Shown here: positions 55,296 through 64,000 of the stretch, one piece after another
How positions within the stretch are numbered: position 1 is the first letter of the stretch
How the letters are laid out: every line of letters starts with the position of its first letter
Assembly (NCBI GenBank): GCA_047967505.1
Contig: CM106538.1
DNA length: 64,000 nt
Origin: Dipteris shenzhenensis
Lineage: Eukaryota > Polypodiophyta > Polypodiopsida > Gleicheniales
Reading direction: 5' to 3' (one strand)
Position numbers and translations under genes: made by a program
Notes under the pieces: model-generated
The model's database searches: none
Told to the model about the DNA's origin: nothing
Seen by the model: only the letters and a program-made list of their open reading frames with translations

Positions 55296-58200
55296 GAGGA
55301 TTCCTAATAGAGATTATTCCTAGCCTTATGCAAGTACAAGTGGAGCTTTGCCGCTACTCTACACACACATTTTGTACTACTGAGGTCCATGTTGGCACAG
55401 AGACAACATACTCCCGAATCCATTTTACTACCCATCCTCAGGTTATGGCTTATTGTGAGCATGTAGTTGGATTGCCATGCGTGTAACCCAGTGGCTGTGG
55501 AAATCGGGTTGTGCTGGTTGATCCTACTATAAAGCCTTGGCACCATACAATTTTTGCTCATTTTCCAGGTAGCCTGTATCCACCATTTGTTCGAATAGAG
55601 ATACGTGGCATGCTTCTAAGAAGACTCTTTGATAGAGTCGGCTTGTAATCTGAGCATCGACCCATTCATTGGGATTGAAAATGAGTGGAGGCAAATGGTG
55701 ACATGGGACCTCTAGAATGTATTCCAATGTTTTGCAGAAGATAGCACTTAGGCAAAGGAAGCAATCAATGTTGCCACACATTATTTGCTCATGGTGCTAA
55801 AGTGCTTGGATCATTGTGCCTTGGATATTCCATTCTACACCAGACTATGGTTTGATCATTGGCCAATTAATGGTGCGATCTTCATCCAAAGTGTGTATGT
55901 TGGCTTCACATCTTTAACGTCGTGGAATTACATAGAACTTGGGATGGATTCTGAGACATGGAGGTGCATGTAAGTAATCTTTCAAGAATATTACATCAAA
56001 GAGCTTAGGATAGCAGCACAATCAGGTTGTGCATCCAACTTGCTTATCCAATCTTCACTAATTTGACACTAACGAAGATTGGTAGGGAGGTTGTCGGGTC
56101 CATCCACCTCGAGTTTTCATATCAGGATATTTGCTTCAAAATTCCTTGATGGGGTTTCTGGGAAGTGGTATCTCATCAAAATCATACCCATCATTGGAAC
56201 TGGGCATGGGAGTATGACTTGGATTATCCAGATCCTGATATTCAAAATTAAATAGTGTGTCATTTTCTGTTGATTGTAGCACAAGTAGTGTCGGAGGTGA
56301 TGAAGGGGCAGGGAGAGAATCTGGGGACATGGGGGATAAATATGGAAGAGTATTAGTTGTGGAAGGGGGAGCAAAGGGGAGGGGGGGAGGAACTGGGCAA
56401 ATGGTTTGAGCAGCTTGGTAATTCTCGAGAGTAGAATTAGCAAGGGAAGGGAAGAAGCTAGGTGTGAGGAGCTCATAAGTTTGTGACTATTGGGTTAGTT
56501 GAAAATGGTGAGAGGCATGAGCAAAGAAACGATGGAGGGAATAGATGGCAGGATGAAGCTCAGGGAAGGTTAAGAGGGTGGTAGCAGCAAGGGTAAGTGA
56601 GGTTATGAGGTTGGCAGAGAGAGTGGTTAGATATGGGAAGTTGGATGTGAGATATGCCCTGTCATCTTCTGACACTTCTTTTTGCTGGTGCAATGGGATC
56701 ATTAGCTACATGGGTGGGATGTCAGTTATGTCAGGCCCTGCAAATAATAGTGATGGCTTTGTAGAGCAATGGCAATAAACCAGCAATAACACTGAGGGGA
56801 GGACTACCCATGAGGCATACATATGCAATGAAAGCATCCGTCCTGAGTGCTATATACCCAACATGTGTAGATAGGCATAATATATTTTTCTCATCTTCGG
56901 ACAAGTCTTGGCAACTTATGCATATAGTTTTGGTCCCTATGGAACGATGATCCTGATTTGGAGTTGCTTCCATTTTATAAGCACTCGTGCATTGAGGTGA
57001 TCTTCTGCTTGTAGAGCAGCCACAAGCTCTTGGTACACCACCATTGTGCATTGTAGTGGGGCCTCATTGGTATTGTCATCCATTTCCTTGTTGTTGTGCA
57101 CTAGCAATTGGAGTTCAAGCTTGGAGAGGATTATCTTTTGGGATTGCATCTCATCCATTTTTTCTTTGTATTTATGGTAGATGGACGTATATGCCTCCTT
57201 AAGCTTTCTCATTTGCAAGGTGACCTTCACCTATTGAGGAATGTCTTTAGTGGTATTGGACCATTGGTCCAAGACTTGTGCTTGTGAAGTGCTGGCCTCT
57301 TTAGTGGTAGCAAGTTGGTCCTTTAAGATTCTACATTCCCTTGTAAGCTCGTCAATGCTGAAGGCACGTACTGCCAAAGACTATTTCATGTCTTCAAGCT
57401 TGTCTTTGAAATCCTGGAGCTCTTCTTCTTTGTGAATTAGAGTGAGTCAAGCTTGTGCCATTGCCTCCGTCTGCTAAGCATGTGTGGAGGTCAAGGAGTT
57501 ATAGTAGGTTTGTAGGATTGCCATTGCTTGTACTACTGCTGTCAGCTATGTTTGGCTTTGGTGGATGGAGGTTACATCCCTCATTGCCTTCTCTTGAGCT
57601 TGGAGAGCTTGTTCATGTGCACTTCTTCTACCTCCTTCTCATCTATTTGTGCCTGAAGTGCCTTGACCTCTATGGCGATTGCCTGGAATTGGTCTTCGAT
57701 TTCTATTGTAGTTTGTCTGTCCAATTCTCTTGCATATTCTTCCTTGGCCAAGCTAGTGAATAGTTCAGACATTTGGATCATTTGGCTAGCTTGATGTTGG
57801 AGAATGACACACGGTGATGAGGATTGGTGATATTGCTGATACAAGTGGTGCCCATGTAGCCATCCTGATGATTCTCTAGTACTTGTGGGGGGTTGTTCCA
57901 ATGGTATTTCATTCACTTGGGTACAATAGTCATACTATTGATATGGCACTAGCTCCCCTTGTGGCTCATGGATTGGCATGGCATCGCAGTGTTGGTGCTG
58001 ATGTAGCCTCAGGCTCTGGTGTCGATCTTGCCTCAGGCTCTGGTGCTAATCTTGCCTCAAGCTATGGTTGATGCTATTGTTGGAGATATATTAGTTGCAG
58101 TTGTGCACCGAGCTATAGCATCTCGTGGGGCAATTCCTCAATTTCGACCTCCAGAATAGGCATTTCTTTTGAGGTATCTGCATTTGCCAATGTGATAGCA

Positions 58201-59172
58201 GGAAAAGTTGGTGATGGCTCCCATACTGGTGAGAAGGGAATGTCCAACTCCTCAATTGATTTTGGTGACTAGGGTAGAGTCATTTCTGGTTCCTATAGAT
58301 CTTTTTTGATGATTATAGCCAATAATTTTACATTTTTGGCTTGATGAACCATCTAGTTTTTTTGTGAAGAAATTAACGAAGTGCTGGATCCAATCTTGCT
58401 TTAGTTTCCTACTTAGCAAAACAAATGTGTGGAGTGGAAGGGATCTATTCTTACCGTAGTCAACCCCTAGGATTGTGGATAGGAATTGTGCTGCTTCCTT
58501 GAGGTGAGGGTTAAGGATGGTGCGAAGTAATATGCCATCCCTATGGAACAATGTGCCCTTGGCAAGGAGAGGCCATACTTCAAGAAATTTAGCATCGACA
58601 GGACGTGTAGGCTATATAGCAGCTTGTGTTGGGAGTGAGAAGGCCCTTTGAATGACTGTACTATCACGGATAATGTTGAGTGGGCTTTGATGTACAGTGA
58701 TGGTACCATACTTGCCAACTTGTGCATTGTTGGAGTGGTAAGAATGGAGAAAGCCCCTGATGTATGTGGTCATTGTAGAACTATCCTCCAAGGATTTTAG
58801 GCTCTCATACAAAGTGCCTAGACCCCTTTGCTCTAAGTAATATGTTGTTGCCTTGGAAAGAGCATAAGTCATGTAGGTAGCCACACAAGTTCCAATGACT
58901 AGGCCCTGTCAATGGTTGTGTAGGCCGGTGGTGACTGGGGTGGCATTTGTTCCTCTTGGTCATGCACTGAATCCTCCTCAGAGCTATTGTTCTAGACCAC
59001 AAATGCATGAGGTCACCGTGGTTGAGAGGATGTAGATGGTTGCAAACTTTGGAGGGGGTCTCGTGGTTGAGGCAGTGGGCTCTTTCGGCGCATCCTCTTT
59101 AGTGGCAGCATTTTTTCTGAACCTACATCCATGTGCATGTGGTGTACCATTGATCATTAGATTAGTTGGCAT
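55296..59172 (-). pseudogene. Decayed minus-strand reading frames with coiled-coil character
   Basis: A chain of minus-strand frames with frequent stops. 59172-58984 is Ala/Thr/Pro-rich. 58884-58252 contains TYALSKATTYYLEQRGLGTL, YIRGFLHSYHSNNAQVGKYG and LLSRKLKQDWIQHFVNFFTK. 57916-56937 is helical and Gln/Glu/Lys-rich (EIEDQFQAIAIEVKALQAQI, KLKEAYTSIYHKYKEKMDEM). 56476-56117 is Pro/Leu-rich. 55781-55527 has NPNEWVDAQITSRLYQRVF. These could be one long protein lying downstream of a gypsy integrase C-terminus (59.5-59.7 kb) on the same strand, that is an extra 3' gene of a gypsy element, or an unrelated dead gene. Family not recognised. Confidence 0.4.
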
Positions 59173-59480
59173 GCAGGTATGACCTTTGTGTGTGTTTGTG
59201 AGAGATCTTATTTTTATACATGCTTTGAGAGTGTGGAATGAAAGTGTGTGGCACCATTATTCATGCAATCGTCTATGTGTCTAAGTGAAAGCATGTGAGT
59301 GCATGTGACCTAGTAGATAGGTAGGGACTAATTATATGCTTTTTGTTGTTGTTGGGATTTCATAGAGCAGCTAGAACTCAGGCATCACTTCTAAGCCCTA
59401 GGTTGAAATCAATTGATGCTACCTATATGTGCGAAGACGTACATATGCAAGTGAGTGCTTGTGATACAATCTAATCCTAA
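59173..59480. other. Spacer, no gene seen
   Basis: Non-coding stretch between the gypsy integrase C-terminal piece and the decayed frames below it. No LTR boundary recognised. Confidence 0.4.
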
Positions 59481-59715
59481 CTAAGGAAGATTTGGGTTTT
59501 CCAAATCTTTGTTTTTGTCGAGGATGGCTTGCACGTTGAAGTGGTAGCACTTTAGTCGGCTCCTGTTTATTGTTGTGTTGAATTGGACTCCATCCAATGT
59601 TTCTAGCAACATATCTCCTATGGGATTCATCTTTCTTACTCGGTAGGGTCGACCTAGATATTTCAGTTTCCCCTTGTGTACTTTGGCATTGTATAACAAG
59701 ACCAAGTCACCTTCC
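59481..59715 (-). pseudogene. Ty3/gypsy integrase C-terminal fragment
   Basis: The minus-strand frame reads EGDLVLLYNAKVHKGKLKYL, GRPYRVRKMNPIGDMLLETL and TTINRSRLKCYH. This is the GDLVL...GKL..GPY.V...LK.Y module at the end of gypsy integrases. It is cut exactly at 59,715/59,716 by the LTR of copia-2, two codons before GDLVL. The upstream gypsy sequence presumably lies beyond the right window edge. Confidence 0.75.
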
Positions 59716-60430
59716 TGTAAGAAAACAATACAACGTCTGTGCTCAACAGATAACAGGATCTGTATGCAAGAGAGAGAAGCAGATAGTATGGAGAATCAAA
59801 AATTTGATTATTGTAAAACTGATACAATAGATGGCACTGCCTCCCAGCTGTGCGCTGCTGTGTGAGAAGCTTCGATGGGGTGCTGGAAACAGTAGAGGAC
59901 ACTGGATGCGAAGGAATCAGGGTTGTTGTAGCCAGTGATGATAATGGGCTTCACAGGCTTGCTCTTATATAGCCACCAGTCGTAGTCAGTTAGACCCAAT
60001 TGGGAGGTCGGTCCTAGCCGACTAGAGGTCGGTGCCGAAATAGGCCACTGACCACACGTTAGAACCATGGCGCAGAAGAGAACAACTAACCTATGGTCTC
60101 CGTTCGGCCTAGAGCCATCCGAGATCATCTGGGGTCCCAAACAGGGGCCAGTAGCCCAAGAGTGGGCTACCTCGGGAAATGCTCCGTCTACCCTCAGTGT
60201 GGTCAGTCATGGGATGCCTTCTTGCACTTGCATGTAGCCTAGTTGGCAGTGTGCCAAGTATATCTGAAGTTGTCCAACCATCAGGCCACACATGGCCCCC
60301 ATCTGGTGTCCAAGCCAGGACCTACCGGATAACCGAGCTACTCAAATGCCTTCTCCTCATATGGGGGGCTTACATTAGAGTTATTTGGTTCCTGCATAGT
60401 TACACGAGAGTGGAGCATTGATATCTAACA
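59716..60430 (-). repeat. 3' LTR of copia-2
   Basis: On the minus strand it runs TGTTAGATATCAATGC...TTTTCTTACA, 715 bp. It is homologous to both copia-1 LTRs and keeps the TATATAAG promoter motif at 59971-59964. Confidence 0.92.
59964..59971 (-). promoter_or_regulatory. TATA box in copia-2 LTR
   Basis: TATATAAG on the minus strand in the same context (ggctatataagagcaag) as in the copia-1 5' LTR. Confidence 0.55.
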
Positions 60431-60441
60431 CCCCCCCTCAA
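60431..60441 (-). promoter_or_regulatory. Polypurine tract of copia-2
   Basis: attgagggggg-type purine run on the minus strand, abutting the TGTTAG start of the LTR. Confidence 0.75.
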
Positions 60442-60459
60442 TGTCCACCCGTAAGTGAA

Positions 60460-61205
60460 CTACTTTTTCGGCCCAATGCCAAGTTGATGAAGATGCCTCT
60501 CCAGCAAGTCTCTTCCAATAGCCTTCATGAAGATGTCTGCAGCATTCTTCGTAGTCGGACAGTACACCAAGTCTACCTCTCCATCCATGATGAGCTCGCG
60601 TACAAAGTGATATTGAATCTCAATGTGTTTTGTGTGAGCGTGGTACACTGGGTTCTTGGCAATTGCCATGCAACTCTGATTGTCACATGATAACTACCTA
60701 GGCTTGTTCTGCACTGCACCCATGTCCCCTAAAATCCTCCTTAACCACACTGCCTCACAAGAAGCAAAACATGATGATTTGTACTTAGGCTCGGTAGAAG
60801 AAAGAGCAACTGTAGGTTGCTTCTTGCTAACCCATGACACAACTCCAGATCCAAGTGAGAAACAGTAACCTATCACTGATCTCCTACTGTCCACGTCTCC
60901 TGCCCAATCTGATTCACAGAATCCGTCAAGATGTTGCCCTTGGTATAGTTGATGCCATAATTAAGTGTGCCTTTGATGTATTTCAGCACCCACATCCCTG
61001 CCTTCTAATGGCTCTCTCGGGGCTTATTGGAAAACCTGCTTAGTATACCAGTTGCAAAACTGATGTTCGGCCGTGTTTTGCACAAGTAAATAAAACTACC
61101 CACAAGCCTTCTGTACTTCACTTCGTCCACCAGTGGTAATGAATCCTCATTTGAGAGCTTCACGTCAACCTCCATAGGAGTGCCAACTGTCTTGCACTCA
61201 GCCAT
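60460..61205 (-). pseudogene. copia-2 RNase H
   Basis: Three frames: 61205-61005 (YRRLVGSFIYLCKTRPNISF), 60894-60694 (SRRSVIGYCFSLGSGVVSWV, VALSSTEPKYKSSCFASCEA) and 60669-60460 (KHIEIQYHFVRELIMDGEVD, NAADIFMKAIGRDLLERHLH). In SSTE(A)EY the residues are SSTEPKY, so a conserved acidic residue is lost. Frameshifts lie between the pieces. Confidence 0.85.
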
Positions 61206-61241
61206 GCCAAATGCCTTCAGTATCTCTCCAACATACTTCAG

Positions 61242-62040
61242 CTATGAAATGAAGATTTGTTTTGGCTCTTGCCAAACTTCAATCCCCAAATAGAAATGCA
61301 TCAGTCCGACTATCATTTCAAACTCTCTTCCTAGCAACTGCTTTGTCTGCGAGATCTTCTCTTCATGGTTCCCTGTTATGACAAGGTCATCCACATAAAG
61401 GACCACGATCATACACCTGCCTCCTTCTCTGTAGATATACAAATTTGCATCAGATGGGCTCCTCCTAAACCTGTTTTGCAGAAAGTAGGCATCAATCTGC
61501 TGGTACCATGCTCGTGGAGCTTGTTTCAGCTTGTAAAGTGCCTTCTTCAGTTTACAAACTTTACCTTCTGAACCGGGGATCACAAAACCTGGTGGTTGTT
61601 CCACGTATACCTCCTCCTTGAGATCGCCATTTAGAAAGGCAAATTTTACATCCATCCGAAACACGCGCCAACTTTCCTGTGCTGCTAAAGCCAAAATACT
61701 GCGAATTGTGTCGAGCTGTGGGAACAAAAGTATCTTGATAATCAAAACCATGTACCTGTGCAAATCCCTTTGCCATGAGCCGAGCCTTGTATATATCCAA
61801 TGTGCCGTCGAACGTGTCATCGGACTTGTACTTGGTCTTATACACCCACTTGGTGCCGATTACCTTGCATTTTGGTGGTCGATCCACAAGGTCCCAAGTG
61901 TTGTTCTTCATTATGGAGCCATATTCCGACTGCATAGCCTCCATCCACCTATTATCACCCCGTGCTTCTTCAAGACACTTGGGTTCTTCAACACAGATCA
62001 CCTCTGTCATCAAAGCGTAGTTGACCAAGTGTTCATGCAC
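61242..62040 (-). pseudogene. copia-2 reverse transcriptase
   Basis: Frame 62040-61561 starts the domain (EARGDNRWMEAMQSEYGSIM, KNNTWDLVDRPPKCKVIGTK, LMAKGFAQVHGFDYQDTFVP). Frame 61820-61242 carries the rest ([40 protein letters not shown], active site [12 protein letters not shown]). A shift near 61.70 kb separates them, and a DDTFDGTL duplication is seen relative to copia-1. Confidence 0.87.
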
Positions 62041-62513
62041 CCTTCTTTGCTCCTCTAATCTCTTGGACTGGCAGTGTTCGGATGGTTAATGGCTGGAGGT
62101 TCTCTATCGTCCAAAGGCTACTTTACCCACTTCGGGAATGGCCATTGCCATTGTGGTTCTGCAGGCTGTTCTTCCTCTTCTTTATCTTGAATCCTCCCAA
62201 GCACCGTTGGGGGAGTTCGGTCTGCTGTTGGTGGTTGTACTGGATGGATATCCTAGTCCTGGTTGTCTAGGAAGGAAGCATCCTCCTCCAATTGATGTGG
62301 CTATTTTGAAAAGACCACATCGTGACTTACTATTACCTTCTTGGTAACAGGATTATAGAGACGGTAACCCTTCGCCTCTTCACCGTAGCCCAATAAAATA
62401 CACTTTTGGCTCTTCGATTCCCATTTGGTCCTATTAGCATCAGGGACATGCACAAAAAAATCACATCCAAAAACTCTGAAATGTGCAGCAGAAGGTTTCT
62501 TACTAGAAAAGGC
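62041..62513 (-). pseudogene. copia-2 integrase C-terminal/linker region
   Basis: The minus strand continues from integrase with FSSKKPSAAHFRVFGCDFFV-like and KCILLGYGEEAKGYRLYNPV-like pieces, then the Pro/Glu/Gln-rich linker seen in copia-1 at 15.95-16.2 kb. It is broken by stops and shifts. Confidence 0.65.
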
Positions 62514-63257
62514 TTATAGTGGAGTCATCCTATTCATAGCCTTCGTGTAGCTACAATTCAGAATGTAAAATACCGTGTTACATGCTTCAGCCCAGAAAGA
62601 CTTTGGCAAATCTTTCCCTTCCATCATACTCCTGCCCATTTTGCAGATGACGTGCATCTTGTGCTCTGCTACTCCATTTTGCTGTGATGTATGTGGCAGG
62701 GGTTTCTGCCTCTTGATCCCGTGACTTTTGTAGTAACTTTCGAATTCACTTGATGTGAACTCACCACCTCTATCTGATCTCAACTTCTTCACCTTCCTCC
62801 CTATTTCTTTCTCGACCATTATATGCCATTCTTTGAACTTACTAAAAGCCTCATCTTTAGTCTTCAGGAAGTATATCCATATCCTTCTACTGTAGTCGTC
62901 GATCAACATCATGAAGTAGTAGGAACTACCCAAAGCTTCTGTCTCCATCTTTCTGCAAAGGTCCATGTGAACGAGCTCTAGAGGAGCCTTTGCCCTACTG
63001 GCCTCTTTAGGAAAGGGCTGCCGATGCTGCTTGCCCATCATGCAATCTTTAGATACATCGGGCAGATCTGTAATTTTTGGTAGGTCTACAATCATTCCAC
63101 TTTTATGCATCTCCTTTAAAGAACTAAGGTTGAGATGACCAAACCTCTCATGCCATAGCTTAGTGTTGCTCACATTGGCTCGAGCACAGAAAGCTAAGAG
63201 TTTGTAGATGTTGTTGTGCTGTGTACCTTTACCAATGACCTTCCCTTGAAGATCCAA
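62514..63257 (-). pseudogene. copia-2 integrase core
   Basis: Open for 247 codons: LWHERFGHLNLSSLKEMHKS, then VSKDCMMGKQHRQPFP, where the second zinc-binding Cys pair is C..C reduced to KDC. VHMDLCRKM, LIDDYSRRIWIYFL, KLRSDRGGEFTSSEF and HTSQQNGVAEHKMH cover the D,D,E positions. It ends at a TAG (62514-62516) in the PL*AFS position, where copia-1 reads PLQAFS (Gln to stop). Confidence 0.87.
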
Positions 63258-63260
63258 AAT

Positions 63261-63995
63261 CTATGCACCATTCTTATCGAAGTGAACTTTGAGGTCCCAA
63301 TCCGTGATCGCAGAAATGGACAACAAGTTCCTCTTGATATCTGGCACATAAAGAACATCGGACAACTGTTTTACAACTCCATTTGACTTGAGAGCAATCA
63401 TATCTTTTCCTTTTTCTGGACATTTTGCATCATTGCCGACTGCTACCAGGATGTCATTCCCTATAGGATGTAGAGAGGTATATGAATCCTTTCGACTTGT
63501 CATGTGGCGCGATGCACCACTGTCAATAATCCAACGTTCATCTCCAGGTACATGAATTGCCTCCGTGCAATTCTCCTCAATTGCTACAAATAGCTCTACT
63601 GGTACTGCCTGTGCGCTGTTGTTGGACTCTTTCTTTACTCCCTTCTTCTCATCTGCAATCTTCTTCCAGCACTCATTCTGCGCTTGCCCTACCTTCTTGC
63701 AATAGAAGCACTTGATCTTCTTCTTTCTCTTTTTATCATCAGAAGAATATGGGTTACCAGAGTCCTTACCCTTACCTTTCTTTGATCCAGCCGAGAAAGC
63801 CGAATCTTCTCCAGTCCTCATCTTTTGACACATTTCCTCCTCCAGAAGCATCGTGTTGAAATCCTCAAAGTTGAGGGGTGTATTTCTATTCTGTGTATTC
63901 AGTGCCGTAACAAGACCATCGTACTTTGGTGGGAGAATCCGTATGCACCTTCGTACTAGATTCTCACTGGTTATGGTGATGCTAATCACAGTCAT
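63261..63995 (-). pseudogene. copia-2 gag (C-terminal part) and protease
   Basis: SENLVRRCIRILPPKYDGLV and TPLNFEDFNTMLLEEEM precede a zinc knuckle CFYCKKVGQAQNEC, in which the zinc-binding His is replaced by Gln. Protease WIIDSGASRHMTSRKDSYTS and VLYVPDIKRNLLSISAI follow. One stop at 63260 separates it from the integrase frame. The gag N-terminus is outside the window. Confidence 0.87.
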
Positions 63996-64000
63996 CTGAT

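Larger units (their letters stand above)
59716..64000 (-). mobile_element. Ty1/copia element, same family as copia-1, partial (copia-2)
   Basis: From its 3' LTR at 59716-60430 the element continues through RNase H, RT, integrase, protease and gag and leaves the window at 64000. LTR and coding sequence are close to copia-1 throughout. Inserted in a gypsy integrase; the 5 bp next to the LTR are cttcc, to be compared with the unseen far side. Confidence 0.92.

Overview
The window looks like repeat-dense, non-coding-rich nuclear DNA of a land plant. Three things point there: degenerate Arabidopsis-type telomere repeats (CCCTAAA) at about 25.96-26.74 kb, Ty1/copia elements primed from initiator tRNA-Met (TGGTATCAGAGC), and a well-formed multi-exon gene with GT-AG introns. 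The mix of transposase families makes me suspect a large-genome seed-free plant such as a fern, but that is a guess.

Layout. 0.46-3.59 kb: decayed minus-strand transposase-like gene (copy A of a DUF7869-like family with GHTHEDID and DNCG motifs). 3.64-7.44 kb: fold-back structure of about 60-bp hairpin repeats in opposite orientations around a 1.7 kb core that holds a fragment resembling a plant host gene. 7.5-8.7 kb: decayed plus-strand coding fragments, one faintly SET-like. 10.4-13.0 kb: LINE relic next to a CT microsatellite. 13,022-18,558: complete but inactivated copia element (copia-1) with two LTRs, PBS, PPT and a perfect 5-bp target duplication TATGT. 18.6-21.1 kb: LINE ORF1 and endonuclease relics. 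22.2-25.9 kb: copy B of the DUF7869-like transposase, open except for one in-frame TAG.

25.96-32.6 kb is satellite-like: telomeric repeats, a G-rich minisatellite, a TATA box and leader, then 2 kb of GA-rich DNA punctuated by a perfect 18-bp GC palindrome. 32.7-38.5 kb carries the best gene here: an 8-exon model (1707 codons) with two tandem Ulp1/C48-type protease domains. The first keeps His and Cys but has Asn where Asp is usual. The second has lost the Cys (Ser instead). The duplication copied the exon-intron structure. A small coiled-coil-like gene follows at 39.77-40.20 kb. The Ulp1-like gene and transposase copy B point away from each other across the telomeric/G-rich block, so they might be one large autonomous element; this is inference.

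40.7-42.0 kb: third LINE relic. 45.7-46.3 kb: possible small host gene fragment. 46.9-51.3 kb: 5'-truncated copia-3 (minus). 53.3-54.2 kb: Ty3/gypsy integrase relic (minus). 54.5-55.3 kb: simple and 15-bp repeats. 55.5-59.2 kb: decayed minus-strand reading frames with coiled-coil character. 59.5-59.7 kb: gypsy integrase C-terminus, interrupted at 59,716 by copia-2 (minus, same family as copia-1), which runs off the window end.

Almost everything is dead mobile DNA. The Ulp1-like gene, the small downstream gene and possibly transposase copy B are the only units that look recently functional.
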